Assembly (NCBI RefSeq): GCF_001040945.1
Contig: NZ_CP011930.1
Span: 930,001 to 994,000 of the forward strand
Origin: Herbaspirillum seropedicae
GTDB lineage: Bacteria; Pseudomonadota; Gammaproteobacteria; Burkholderiales; Burkholderiaceae_D
Reading direction: 5' to 3'
Length of the DNA stretch: 64,000 nucleotides
Part shown: one piece after another, positions 53,799 through 62,181 of the stretch
Numbering within the stretch: position 1 is the first letter of the stretch
Layout of the letters: each line of letters begins with the position of its first letter
Made by a program: the position numbers and the translations under genes
The notes under the pieces: model-generated
Databases searched by the model: none
Seen by the model: the letters and a program-made list of their open reading frames with translations, nothing else
Told to the model about the DNA's origin: nothing

Positions 53799-54473
53799 TC
53801 AGATGTGGATACGTGGGGCAAATGCCGTGTTGGCGTGGCGGGTTTCAGTTGCGGTTCGGGCTACGCGGCTGGCGTCGAAGATGACCGGCACATAGGAGCC
53901 AGAATCGGCAGACGGCCCGGGTGTTGCACCGCTCCCGAGCCCGAAAGCCCCTGTTACCGTGGCCGGGTTGTTTTCAACCAGACCGCCGCTACTGGCGCTG
54001 CGCTTGAAGGAACCCGTAATGTTCTGCAGGGCGTCAGCCTGGAAGGAGCCGATACCACGGACACCTGCCGTATCGGCGTTCGTGCCGGTAAATCGGGTGC
54101 CGACGTTGCGCAGGTCCGGCAAGCGGAAGTAGGTATCGTCAACATCCGCGAACTTGAACTCCTTTGCGGTCCAGGCGGCGGCCGCTACGACATGGCCGTT
54201 CTGCTGCGCCCATGCCCACAGCGATGCCTGCGCAGTTTTTGACGCAAGCCCGCCGACCAGGTCCGCTTCGTACGAACGCGGTACGGTGGTGGTGCCAAAC
54301 TCCAGAGCGCCGCAGCGCAGTGTCCGATAGCCCTTGAATGCGCCGGCGCCGGTCACTTCCACCCACTCCAACCAGCCCAGGCCGGGAACGAAGATCAAGG
54401 CCGCTGCTTTCTCTGCCGGGATGGCTTGGAAAAACATCGGCCCGGTGATGACGCTATCTGCCAGTGCGCTCAT
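53799..54473 (-). CDS. Second tail-fibre tip protein (collar-like)
   Basis: 224 aa. The centre and end are a short-tail-collar type tip: YFRLPDLRNVGTRFTG, SFQADALQNITGSF, then VPVIFDASRVARTATETRHANTAFAPRIHI, which is like the ETRPRN ending of P2 gpH. It lacks the long N-terminal shaft of gpH. It overlaps the fibre-assembly gene by 4 bp. It may be an extra or alternative receptor-binding tip, or a fragment left by fibre exchange. Confidence 0.7.
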   Translation of the reverse strand: MSALADSVITGPMFFQAIPAEKAAALIFVPGLGWLEWVEVTGAGAFKGYRTLRCGALEFGTTTVPRSYEADLVGGLASKTAQASLWAWAQQNGHVVAAAAWTAKEFKFADVDDTYFRLPDLRNVGTRFTGTNADTAGVRGIGSFQADALQNITGSFKRSASSGGLVENNPATVTGAFGLGSGATPGPSADSGSYVPVIFDASRVARTATETRHANTAFAPRIHI

Positions 54474-55006
54474 ACATCCTCCTTCATCTGTGCCATGAGG
54501 GCATCAATCCGCTTTTGGAGGGCCTGCATTGCGGATCTGTCGCCGGTCAGGACGAAAGCACGCTGGGCGGCCGGTTGCTCGTTCTGTTCAATCAGAGCGA
54601 TCTGCGAGGCGATGGCGGCATTGCGTGCGACCTTCGCTGCTGCCTGGTCAATCTCCCAGGTCTTTCCATTCCATGCGCCGAACGCGGGCGGCGGCTGGTC
54701 GGTGAGGCCGCATTCCTGGGGCGTTACGCCAATGCGTTCCAGGGCTTCCTGCTGGCCGCTGTCGGTGTGCCAGTAGATGCCGCGATAGTCCGCGACTTCG
54801 CGCCAGGAACCATCACGGTAGTCTTGCGGAACCTGTCCGTCGTCGGAGAGGTAGGCGGCCACATGCCCCGGAGAGACAAAGGGCGGTGGGGTGTCGATAG
54901 TGGCAAAGGCCGGCAGGCGATACTGGCCAGGCAGCAACGGGTCTTCACGTGCGACATCCGGCTCGATCAGTTCACCGGTTGCCCGGCTGTAATGAAAAAT
55001 CTTCAT
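54470..55006 (-). CDS. Tail fibre assembly protein (gpG-like)
   Basis: 178 aa with the fibre-chaperone pattern: IFHYSRATGELI at the start, PRxxxxP-like polar middle (VPQDYRDGSWREVADYRGIYWHTDSG), GKTWEIDQAAAKVARNAAIA and a helical end. Such proteins help fold the gpH fibre. It follows gpH by 5 bp and overlaps the second tip gene by 4 bp. Confidence 0.88.
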   Translation of the reverse strand: MKIFHYSRATGELIEPDVAREDPLLPGQYRLPAFATIDTPPPFVSPGHVAAYLSDDGQVPQDYRDGSWREVADYRGIYWHTDSGQQEALERIGVTPQECGLTDQPPPAFGAWNGKTWEIDQAAAKVARNAAIASQIALIEQNEQPAAQRAFVLTGDRSAMQALQKRIDALMAQMKEDV

Positions 55007-55011
55007 GGTTT

Positions 55012-56748
55012 CTAGTAAGCGATAATGGGCAGATAGTTACGATTTCTCGGGCGCGTTTCTGCTGCACCGGCAGGCAGGACCAAGCCAGCAGAGGGGCCGA
55101 CAAATCCACCCGATCCGTTTTGGAAGTACCAGCCCGTGCCGCCGCCGACGCTAGTGTTGGACTGGAGATTGTGAGAGTGGCTTTTCAGGCTATCTTCCCG
55201 CTCACAACCGATCTGACCGCCGGTCACGGTCAGGGCAGTGGCCCCACCTGATGCAGCAGGAAGGCTCAAGGTGATGCCGGCCGCAGAGATAGACGCAATC
55301 GTGGTGTTGGCCTGCAAGCCGGTGCCGGCCACCGGTTGACCGACGAACAGGCCACGCGTGGACGAAAGGCCCGTAACGCTCACGCTTCCAGCAACCAGAA
55401 CCGCATCGATGACCGACTTTTCGTACGCACGGGAGCCCTGGTCAAGCGAACGATCGAACAAGCCACGATCATCCATGATGCCGAACGTGGCCGCGCCGCC
55501 GCCATTGCCATAGCCGTGCAGGAAGAACCGGCCCAGCGCATTGCCGGTGCTAGCGGTGGCGTTGTTGGTCAACGTCACCTGATTGGTGCTATCGATGCTC
55601 TTGATGGTGGTGCCGGCCGGCAGCGTGGCGTGCTCATATGGCATACCCACCCAAAGATCAGAGGTGCGAGACAGCCCGCTGACGATTGCGCCGTTGGCGC
55701 TCTGCGTGATGGTGCCAGCGCGCACTGGTGCGAGGATGTCGAACAGCGCCGGATAGCTCGCCCGTGGGTAAGCGCTGCCATCACGAACCAATGCCCAGGC
55801 CGGGCAATCCAGGGTTGGCCATTTCATCGGCACGCCCGTCAGCGCCGGCGCTGCGCCCAGGTTCTTGCGCGCCGTGGGCACGTCGGCAACGTCCGCCAGA
55901 TTCTTGCTGGAATCCAACGGATTGACGACGGTTCCAGCGGTCTCATTCTGCGCCACGGCCATGCGGGTGCCATTAGGATAGGGCTTCGCCAGCGTGATGC
56001 GGCTCTGGCTGTTGACAACGTAATCCAAGCCCTTGTCCAGCCGTGCGCCGCCGATGTAGACCACCACGCCATTGGTGGTGACCTTCGCCAGATCGACGAC
56101 GGTCTGCCCTGCCGCCAGCGTGATGGACTCCTCAACGGTGTTGACATTGATTTTCACGCCATCGGTCAGGTCTGCCCATTCCACATCGCCGCTGCCGTTG
56201 CTCTTCTTGCGCAAGATCTGGCCGACCAGGCCGCCAGGTATCACCTCCGCCGGATGATGGGTGTGGACCTTCTGGGCCGCGTAGCTTTCCAGATAGCTAC
56301 GGGTGGCCAGGACGACGCTAGGGTCAATCTTCAGCTCAACGGTCGCAGCGCTGGTCACCACGATGACCATACGAATGACCTGCGTTTTCCCCGACCCTTC
56401 GGACATTTGCGGCTTGTAGGTCGGCGGGCAGTTTCCAATGGCCACGAGGTCACCATCTTCGTCATACAGGCCTTGCTCACGAATCCACCATCCGCCGACG
56501 TTCTCAGGGATGACCTGTTCCACGATGACCTGATTTCCGTTCTTCGGATCAAGTGACACCTGATTCAGCGGCGCCCGGCGAACCTCATTCAGCAGCTTCG
56601 TGCGCTTCTTGTCGGGAACGGGGACAGTGCCGTTTCCATCCCCGACGCCCATTTCCGCAAAGCGGAAAGGCACGCCCAAGGCCTTGGCCTTTGCGTCCTT
56701 GGCTTCCCCGATTTCGGTCAGGGTGCAATAGAAATTCTGTGCCATCAT
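55012..56748 (-). CDS. H: Tail fibre protein gpH with two insert repeats in the collar
   Basis: 578 aa. The N-terminal DUF3751-type part (QNFYCTLTEIGEAKDAKAKALGVPFRFAEMGVGDG, NVGGWWIREQGLYDEDGDL) anchors to the baseplate. The C-terminal collar is split: GSAYPRASYPALFDIL, then GIMDDRGLFDRSLDQGSRAYE, and the AETRPRNRNYLPIIAY end. Between these pieces are two ~55-residue repeats with the pattern GLS.T..L.VG.P.....L.A.TTI.SI...... (about 55531-55701 and 55226-55400). These beta-rich inserts probably change the tip surface and receptor range. Confidence 0.9.
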   Translation of the reverse strand: MMAQNFYCTLTEIGEAKDAKAKALGVPFRFAEMGVGDGNGTVPVPDKKRTKLLNEVRRAPLNQVSLDPKNGNQVIVEQVIPENVGGWWIREQGLYDEDGDLVAIGNCPPTYKPQMSEGSGKTQVIRMVIVVTSAATVELKIDPSVVLATRSYLESYAAQKVHTHHPAEVIPGGLVGQILRKKSNGSGDVEWADLTDGVKINVNTVEESITLAAGQTVVDLAKVTTNGVVVYIGGARLDKGLDYVVNSQSRITLAKPYPNGTRMAVAQNETAGTVVNPLDSSKNLADVADVPTARKNLGAAPALTGVPMKWPTLDCPAWALVRDGSAYPRASYPALFDILAPVRAGTITQSANGAIVSGLSRTSDLWVGMPYEHATLPAGTTIKSIDSTNQVTLTNNATASTGNALGRFFLHGYGNGGGAATFGIMDDRGLFDRSLDQGSRAYEKSVIDAVLVAGSVSVTGLSSTRGLFVGQPVAGTGLQANTTIASISAAGITLSLPAASGGATALTVTGGQIGCEREDSLKSHSHNLQSNTSVGGGTGWYFQNGSGGFVGPSAGLVLPAGAAETRPRNRNYLPIIAY

Positions 56749-56753
56749 TTTCC

Positions 56754-57389
56754 TCAGTTGGTGGCGATAAGCGGGAAGATCGTTGTCGATTCGATCAAGT
56801 GCAGGCGCGCATAGAAGCCCTGGGCCAACTGCACTTCAATCGGATCAGGCGAATAGGGATACACCGTGATTTCTTCGCCCATGTACGCCCCGACCGCAAT
56901 AGCCGTGGTGCCTCGAACCTCAAGGTGCAGGGCCAATCCGATGAGGTGGCGAGATAAGGGCTTGGCGTCATCAATGAGCCGTTCCATTTCCAGAAACATC
57001 GCATCGGTGATGCCCGAATCCAGTACACCGACCTCCAGCGCGAACGTGCCCCGCTTGCCTCGCGGTTCGGTCTGCCACCATTCGGTGATTTTGATGAGGT
57101 AGCCCAGCGACTCGACCACGCCGCGCACGGCCGCAATGGTCCCCTTGTGCTGATGGATGTACCGGGCGGCCTTGATGGTGCCGCGCTTGATGCTCTCGGA
57201 CCAACCATCGTCCCAGCGGTCCACGGAAAACGACCAGGCCAGGAACGGCAGAAGCTCAACCGGGCAGCGGTCGGGGCTCCACAAGTCGCGAAGGGGAACC
57301 GGCGTTTCCGCCAGCTCCGCGCAGGCACGCGCCAGCGCACGCTCTAAGGGCGTGGTGTTGGGCGGCAAGGTAGGGACGGGGTTATACAT
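56754..57389 (-). CDS. I: Baseplate wedge protein gpI
   Basis: 211 aa: LPPNTTPLERALARACAELAETPVPLRDLWSPDRCPVELLPFLAW is the typical gpI opening, followed by KGTIAAVRGVVESLGYLIKITEWW. gpI joins the wedge to the fibre. It overlaps gpJ by 8 bp. Confidence 0.95.
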   Translation of the reverse strand: MYNPVPTLPPNTTPLERALARACAELAETPVPLRDLWSPDRCPVELLPFLAWSFSVDRWDDGWSESIKRGTIKAARYIHQHKGTIAAVRGVVESLGYLIKITEWWQTEPRGKRGTFALEVGVLDSGITDAMFLEMERLIDDAKPLSRHLIGLALHLEVRGTTAIAVGAYMGEEITVYPYSPDPIEVQLAQGFYARLHLIESTTIFPLIATN

Positions 57390-58305
57390 CGTCCACTTCC
57401 TCCAGCACCTCGGCCTTGATCCTGATCGCCGTGCAGCGCGCTGCCTGTGTCCGGCCGCACAAAATATCGGCCGCCGGCGACTTGACGATGACGTTACGCA
57501 CGCCCTCGACCTTCAGCGCCGCCACGTAGGCATTGCGATACACGCTGTAACCGAGAGGGCGCAGCGGCTTGGAAATCGCCGCTGCGTTTGCGCGCGCGGC
57601 GTTCAGCGCAATCGCGGCCTCTGGCCCTTTCTCCACATAAACCACTGCCTCTAACTCGTAGTCGGTCACGGCGCCTTGCACCACGTTGACGAGGTCGCCG
57701 AGCGGACGGACATCCTCGGCCGACAGCGCGGCGTCCACGGTCGCCAGCAGGTCCGCCGGTGCTTGCCAATCTTCCGTGTTGGCCAGCACCGCCACGACCA
57801 CTTCGCAGGGGGCCGGGCTGATCGCTCGAGCGTCCATCACGCGGCCGTCAGCACTGCGCGCGTGGAATTCATAGGCGTTACGCGGCCCGGCCACGGACAA
57901 GGCGTCAGGCGCTTCTTGGATGCGCAGGCGGTAGGCATCGTCGCCTTCCAGCACTTCGGCCACAGGCGGCTGCGCGTCCGGATCGGCTGGGACCAGCACC
58001 AGGCGCTTGACGTTGTTGTTGGCTCCAATCTGGTCAAGGTCGGAATCCATGGCGAAGGCCAGCATGATGGCCTTGGCGGCATCGTTGACGCGGTTGCGCA
58101 GCAGCAGCTCTTGATAGGCGTTCTCCTGCAGCAGCTTGGTGGACGGCTCCGACTCCAGGGCCAGCACCTTGGCGGCGGCGTCGCGCTGGTCTTCAGGCAG
58201 CAGCGCCAGCACGGCCGCCTTGCGCGTGGCCAGGATGGTTTCGAAATCCAGCGTCTCCAGAACCTGCGGCGCGGGCAATAGGGTCAGGTCGATAGGCGAA
58301 CTCAT
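57382..58305 (-). CDS. J: Baseplate wedge protein gpJ
   Basis: 307 aa of the gpJ family (PF04865-type): LLPAPQVLETLDFETILATRKAAVL at the start, YQELLLRNRVNDAAKAIMLAFA, and SVAGPRNAYEFHARSADGRVMDA in the core. It forms the outer wedge of the baseplate. It overlaps both gpW and gpI by a few bases. Confidence 0.95.
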   Translation of the reverse strand: MSSPIDLTLLPAPQVLETLDFETILATRKAAVLALLPEDQRDAAAKVLALESEPSTKLLQENAYQELLLRNRVNDAAKAIMLAFAMDSDLDQIGANNNVKRLVLVPADPDAQPPVAEVLEGDDAYRLRIQEAPDALSVAGPRNAYEFHARSADGRVMDARAISPAPCEVVVAVLANTEDWQAPADLLATVDAALSAEDVRPLGDLVNVVQGAVTDYELEAVVYVEKGPEAAIALNAARANAAAISKPLRPLGYSVYRNAYVAALKVEGVRNVIVKSPAADILCGRTQAARCTAIRIKAEVLEEVDDV

Positions 58306-58646
58306 TGCGCCGCCCCTTCACGGACCTGCACCGAGAACTCCACGGCTGCACCGTTCGTGACGCCCTGAAGAACGACGGAAACCGCGCCGGTGGCATCCCG
58401 GTTGAGCGTGACCGACGACAACGAGATGCGCGGCTCCCACAGGGCCAGGCGATACGCGACGGCGGCATAGATGCGCAGGATGGTCACGCCGTTTAGCGGC
58501 TGGTCGATCAGCTCGGGGATTTCCGATCCGTAGTGACGGCGATAGATGCGGGTTCCCAGCGGCGTCATGAGGATGTCGCGCACGGACTGCCGGATATGTT
58601 CCAGCAGGGTCATGCTGCGGCCAGTGGATGCGTTCATGCCGATCAT
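58302..58646 (-). CDS. W: Baseplate protein gpW
   Basis: 114 aa, a gp25-like lysozyme-fold wedge protein: EHIRQSVRDILMTPLGTRIYRRHYGSEIPELIDQ, LRIYAAVAYRLALWEPRI. The start at 58646 overlaps the gpV stop (ATGA), and its own stop overlaps gpJ. Confidence 0.95.
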   Translation of the reverse strand: MIGMNASTGRSMTLLEHIRQSVRDILMTPLGTRIYRRHYGSEIPELIDQPLNGVTILRIYAAVAYRLALWEPRISLSSVTLNRDATGAVSVVLQGVTNGAAVEFSVQVREGAAQ

Positions 58647-59287
58647 GGCTGCGACGCTCCCGAACTCTCGTCACCGCGCTTGACCTCGCCGTGCTTGTGG
58701 CGGCGCAGGCTGATATCGCCTGCTTTCACATCGCCAGCGGCCTGCACATCCCCGTCAACGATCATGGCCGCGCCATCACCACCGCCGAGCACCTTAGCGC
58801 CCTTGTTCAAGGCGCTGAAGCCCTCCACGATGAGATTGCCCTTGATGGTCACATTGCCGGTGCAGGTGGTTTCTTTGGCATCTGCCGTGACGGCATCCGC
58901 TTTCACCAGGGCCGAGCTGCCCGCCGGCAGGATGGCGGACAGCGTGTGCCGGCCGAAATCGTAGAGCACCACCGCGCCGTCAGGGTAGTGGATGGAACGG
59001 ATCGTCAGGGAGGTTTGCGGCGCCGGCGAATCGGCCGAGAACAGGCCGGCCAGGACTTTACCTTGGGTCAGGTCGCCGTTAGGGGACAACACAATGACCT
59101 GCTCGCCAACGGAAGGCGGACACCAATCGACCACATCACCGGCGCGCAGCGCGACCCACTGCAGCCAGGTGGTCAGCAGAGAGGGAGATAAGCGCACGCG
59201 CACCTTGTCCGCCCTGATCTCGGCAATCTTGCCGGTGCGGATCAGGTTCGGGATGGTGCGGACGAGTTCGGAGAGGTCGGGCGTCAT
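58643..59287 (-). CDS. V: Membrane-piercing spike protein gpV
   Basis: 214 aa from ATG 59287; ATG 59296 is possible. It is a P2 gpV-type spike: an OB-fold N-terminus (ADKVRVRLSPSLLTTWLQWVAL, GDVVDWCPPSVGEQVIVLSPNGDL) followed by a beta-helix needle. A C-terminal RRHKHGE offers the HxH iron site of the spike tip. It opens the V-W-J-I-H group. The 147 bp upstream, before the inserted ORF at 59435, is the likely place of its late promoter. Confidence 0.92.
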   Translation of the reverse strand: MTPDLSELVRTIPNLIRTGKIAEIRADKVRVRLSPSLLTTWLQWVALRAGDVVDWCPPSVGEQVIVLSPNGDLTQGKVLAGLFSADSPAPQTSLTIRSIHYPDGAVVLYDFGRHTLSAILPAGSSALVKADAVTADAKETTCTGNVTIKGNLIVEGFSALNKGAKVLGGGDGAAMIVDGDVQAAGDVKAGDISLRRHKHGEVKRGDESSGASQP

Positions 59288-59434
59288 GCAATCCATGTTG
59301 CCGGATCGCGCGCGGGAAGGCACTTTACGACGGGTTGATATCCGCCTTATCGACTTTTAATTCCGTAAGAAGCGCTTTCGGTCTACGAAACTAGTTGTTC
59401 CACTATGTGTGCGGCATAGCGCGAATAGAGCTAT

Positions 59435-59740
59435 TCATGCGCTCGACTTATCATTAGCAGCGGCTCCCTCTTTCCCGTATTCGACAAGTAATATCTCAAG
59501 TTGAAGACACATCGGCTTCATTTGGCCAATTAAATGCCGAAGCGACGCCATTACCTCACGGCACTCTTGTCGCTCAGCAGGTAGCTGAAGGCTGCTTTTC
59601 TCGGCTAATTGGAAGAGAGATTTTGATTCATCAAGAAGCAGCCCCAGATCAGACATCTGCTTTTTGAATTTTGCAAGTTCATCCATTTCGGCTTCACGCC
59701 CTTTCTGCTCAGTTAGCAGATCATGAAACGCCAATGGCAT
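59435..59740 (-). CDS. Uncharacterised coiled-coil ORF inserted between S and V
   Basis: 101 aa: EQKGREAEMDELAKFKKQMSDLGLLLDESKSLFQLAEK and LRHLIGQMKPMCLQLEILLVEYGK, all helical, probably coiled coil. It is less GC-rich than its neighbours. No homologue is recognised. This spot between S and V is where P2 carries orf30, so it is a place where extra genes are tolerated. It follows gpS by 30 bp. Confidence 0.6.
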   Translation of the reverse strand: MPLAFHDLLTEQKGREAEMDELAKFKKQMSDLGLLLDESKSLFQLAEKSSLQLPAERQECREVMASLRHLIGQMKPMCLQLEILLVEYGKEGAAANDKSSA

Positions 59741-59770
59741 ATTTTCAAGCTCGACAGTTCGGGAGCTTCG

Positions 59771-60238
59771 TCATTCAAGCGTCATATGCGCCAGCAGTAT
59801 TTCTCTAATCTCATCAATATCTTTTTCTGTAAAGCCTAGCAGCCGGCGCTCTGGATATTTATAGCTCGGCCCGCGTGGCGCGACCTTATCCGGTAGGCCT
59901 TCGTGATGCACCCGCGCGACGCGGGCCACCTTACCGAAGAAGCCGAGCGATGCTTGGCTGGCGTCCGCCTTGATTTGCAAGTATTTATTCAGGCGGAGCT
60001 TGTTGAACATCGCCGCCTTCTGTCGCTTGATGCGGCCAGACTTGCTACGCAGCTCTTTGCGGTTCTTGCGTGCGGGATAAGGCGTGCCATCGGGGGCCAC
60101 CTGCTGGGCGATCAGGCGGGCATGTTCGCGTCTCAGGTCATTGGCGACCTGGCGCACGAGCTGGCGCCGCTGCGCCGGCTGCACCTTCGCGATCAGGGCG
60201 GCCGCCCATTCTTCCAGGCGTTGCAAATCGTCACTCAT
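59771..60238 (-). CDS. S: Tail completion protein gpS
   Basis: 155 aa from ATG 60238: LQRLEEWAAALIAKVQPAQRRQLVRQVANDLRREH, ARKNRKELRSKSGRIKRQKAAMFNKL and RVHHEGLPDKVAPRGPSYKYPERRLLGF match the virion-morphogenesis/gpS family. It finishes the tail end that joins the head. It overlaps gpR by 4 bp (ATGA). Confidence 0.92.
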   Translation of the reverse strand: MSDDLQRLEEWAAALIAKVQPAQRRQLVRQVANDLRREHARLIAQQVAPDGTPYPARKNRKELRSKSGRIKRQKAAMFNKLRLNKYLQIKADASQASLGFFGKVARVARVHHEGLPDKVAPRGPSYKYPERRLLGFTEKDIDEIREILLAHMTLE

Positions 60239-60720
60239 GGCAGCGCCGGAACGTCCCATTCAGCCAGCCGCGTATCACCCTTGTAGAGCTGCCAGAAGGC
60301 ATCGGCAAATGGTGGCGTGAGCTGCGGCTCGGCTGGATGCGATACCTGCAGCCGACCCCCATCCTCGCGCTTGACGATAGTGCGCTCGGTGAGGGACAGC
60401 TTGATAGACAGGTCCAGGGATTCGGCGCTGTTCATGTCCACTTCGAAACGCACGGCCTTCTTGGCGTTCTCCGGGTTGGCGAAGGCGTCGTGTTGGTGGA
60501 CCCGCAACCAGGCCAGCAGCGGCACGAACACCAAATCGAGATCCGGGCCGATGTCGGTCAAGATGAGGTTCAACACATAGTCATATTCGAAGGACATGCC
60601 CGCTGTGCCAGTAGCACGCGCTCCGCCTTCGTCAATGAAGATGTGCAGTTTGTCCGGGTTCTGCGCCAGTTGCTTAATCGCCTTGCGCAGGTAGTCCCGT
60701 AGGTTCGTGGGCTTGTACAT
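60235..60720 (-). CDS. R: Tail completion protein gpR
   Basis: 161 aa of the P2 gpR family: LRKAIKQLAQNPDKLHIFIDEGG, FEYDYVLNLILTDIGPDLDLVFVPLLAWLRVHQHD. It caps the tail before head joining. Its start overlaps the end of the Rz gene by 47 bp in another frame, and its stop overlaps gpS. Confidence 0.93.
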   Translation of the reverse strand: MYKPTNLRDYLRKAIKQLAQNPDKLHIFIDEGGARATGTAGMSFEYDYVLNLILTDIGPDLDLVFVPLLAWLRVHQHDAFANPENAKKAVRFEVDMNSAESLDLSIKLSLTERTIVKREDGGRLQVSHPAEPQLTPPFADAFWQLYKGDTRLAEWDVPALP

Positions 60721-61243
60721 TCAGGTTCTTCCGCAGAGCGTTGTAGGCGTCGATCAGGGCGTTGGCTTGCCGGATGGCGTCATCGCCTTCTCCGGCGATG
60801 TCGTCAAGAAACTCCGCTGCCGCTGGCGCAAGTTCGGCTCGCGCTTCCTGGCCAGGTCGGCCGAGAGCGCGGGAATCTGCGCAACCGGCTCCGGCGGGCA
60901 CTGGAGCGATGACGGGGACTGACAGGCGGATAGCGCCGCTGCGCACGCCAGCAATAAAGGTGTTTTTCTCATGAAGAGCGTCGTCCCTTTCTTTGGTGAG
61001 TTTGTCGCTGATGGACTGGATATCGTCTCGGGCACGCCGCTCTGCAGTCAGTACCTGCAAGGTTCGGTCGGCCCGCGCATCGGCCGCCGCCTGGTTGGCA
61101 ATGGCAATTTCGGCCTTCAGGTGGTAAATGTCGGCATTCTTGCGCCAGCCTTGCACCACCCAAGCCGCCGCCGCCACTGCCGCCAGCATGCCCACGCCCA
61201 GCACACCGCGCAGGCGAGCGCGCCACGATTCGGTGAGCGTCAT
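60674..61243 (-). CDS. Inner-membrane spanin subunit (Rz/LysB-like)
   Basis: 189 aa from ATG 61243, overlapping the endolysin stop (ATGA). One N-terminal membrane helix (GVLGVGMLAAVAAAAWVVQGW) is followed by a long periplasmic helix (LKAEIAIANQAAADARADRTLQVL...KLTKERDDAL), the usual Rz layout. It fuses the inner and outer membranes in the last step of lysis with the lipoprotein encoded inside it. Confidence 0.9.
   Translation of the reverse strand: MTLTESWRARLRGVLGVGMLAAVAAAAWVVQGWRKNADIYHLKAEIAIANQAAADARADRTLQVLTAERRARDDIQSISDKLTKERDDALHEKNTFIAGVRSGAIRLSVPVIAPVPAGAGCADSRALGRPGQEARAELAPAAAEFLDDIAGEGDDAIRQANALIDAYNALRKNLNVQAHEPTGLPAQGD
60754..60972 (-). CDS. Outer-membrane spanin lipoprotein (Rz1/LysC-like), nested in Rz
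   Basis: 72 aa from ATG 60972, wholly inside the Rz gene in another frame. A short signal peptide ends at a lipobox (LSAC), with the lipidated Cys near residue 17, followed by a Pro-containing tail (SSLQCPPEPVAQIPAL). The nested arrangement is classic for spanin pairs. It should join Rz in the periplasm. Confidence 0.85.
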   Translation of the reverse strand: MRKTPLLLACAAALSACQSPSSLQCPPEPVAQIPALSADLARKREPNLRQRQRSFLTTSPEKAMTPSGKPTP

Positions 61244-61770
61244 GCCAGCACTCCACCGGCCTCGACGAAGGCGAGGTGCAGCTCTTCGCTGGTCTTGAGC
61301 GTCGGCAGCTCGACGGCTTGGCCGCCCTCGCGGGTGAACGCTTGTTCCAGGTCCACATAGCGATGCTCGAACTGCCCATATCCTGCGCCTGGCAGCGATG
61401 CCCAGATGTTCTTGCACTTGGCGATAGCCGCCGCCACGCGGCCCGCATCAATGTCAGGGAGCGCGCCGCGTTCGTCGATTTGCTGCAGGGCGATAGCATC
61501 TTGCACGTCCGGCCCGAATCCGGTCAGCCGCAACTGCTTGCGATAGAAATCGTAGTAGCGCATCAACAGCTGGTAGCCGCCGGCCGCCGTGGACCAGTTC
61601 TTGATGCGCGGAATCCAGACCCGCACCCGTGGATGGTCGGCATAGCTGGTAAAGCGGGTGCGGCCGACGATCTGGTCATAGCCCCGGTCGCGTGTGGTGG
61701 GCGAATTGGACGTGCCTTCGGAAAAGCGCAGCATGCCCAGGAAGGCGCGGCGGTTGTCGATCGGATTCAC
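61240..61770 (-). CDS. Lambda R-type endolysin (lytic transglycosylase)
   Basis: 176 aa closely following lambda gpR: RRAFLGMLRFSEGTSNS with catalytic Glu18, RGYDQIVGRTRFTSYADHPR, GGYQLLMRYYDFYRKQL, DAIALQQIDERGALPDIDAGRV and IWASLPGAGYGQFEH. It cuts glycan strands with formation of an anhydro ring and needs the holin to reach the wall. No signal peptide is present. It overlaps the holin stop by 4 bp. Confidence 0.93.
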   Translation of the reverse strand: MNPIDNRRAFLGMLRFSEGTSNSPTTRDRGYDQIVGRTRFTSYADHPRVRVWIPRIKNWSTAAGGYQLLMRYYDFYRKQLRLTGFGPDVQDAIALQQIDERGALPDIDAGRVAAAIAKCKNIWASLPGAGYGQFEHRYVDLEQAFTREGGQAVELPTLKTSEELHLAFVEAGGVLA

Positions 61771-62141
61771 AGCGCATCCTTCGCATCACGCGCCAGCTCG
61801 GCAATGTCCTTGCCTTGGCGCCGTTGGAACCACAGGGCGACGGCCCGAGTTACCCACCAGGCCGGCGCTCCGACCATCACGTCAACCGGCTTTGGCCCGA
61901 GCACGGCAGCTATCGCAGGGACGTTCCGGGCCAGCACGGAAAACGCCACGTCGCCGAACATGATCGAGAACGCCCCGGCGCACGCCAGGCGCACCACGAA
62001 TTCCTTTTCGTTGAAGCTGCCATCGGCATTGCGCGGCGGCAGGACGATATACAGCAGCGCGGCGCCGACCATGCCCAGCACGGCCTTGATGCCGTAGATT
62101 TTCAGAATGGCAGCGATGCCGCCCGCAGATTCTGCTGCCAT
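61767..62141 (-). CDS. Holin
   Basis: 124 aa from ATG 62141, preceded by AAGGGGAAATCACG; ATG 62177 would add 12 residues. Helices GGIAAILKIYGIKAVLGMVGAALLYIVL, RLACAGAFSIMFGDVAFSVLA and APAWWVTRAVALWFQ suggest two or three membrane crossings, then a charged C-terminus (QRRQGKDIAELARDAKD). Size and place, between gpX and the endolysin, fit a holin that times lysis. Not matched to a named class with certainty. Confidence 0.8.
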   Translation of the reverse strand: MAAESAGGIAAILKIYGIKAVLGMVGAALLYIVLPPRNADGSFNEKEFVVRLACAGAFSIMFGDVAFSVLARNVPAIAAVLGPKPVDVMVGAPAWWVTRAVALWFQRRQGKDIAELARDAKDAL

Positions 62142-62181
62142 GACGTGATTTCCCCTTGTCAGTGTTTTGGTATTCATGTTG

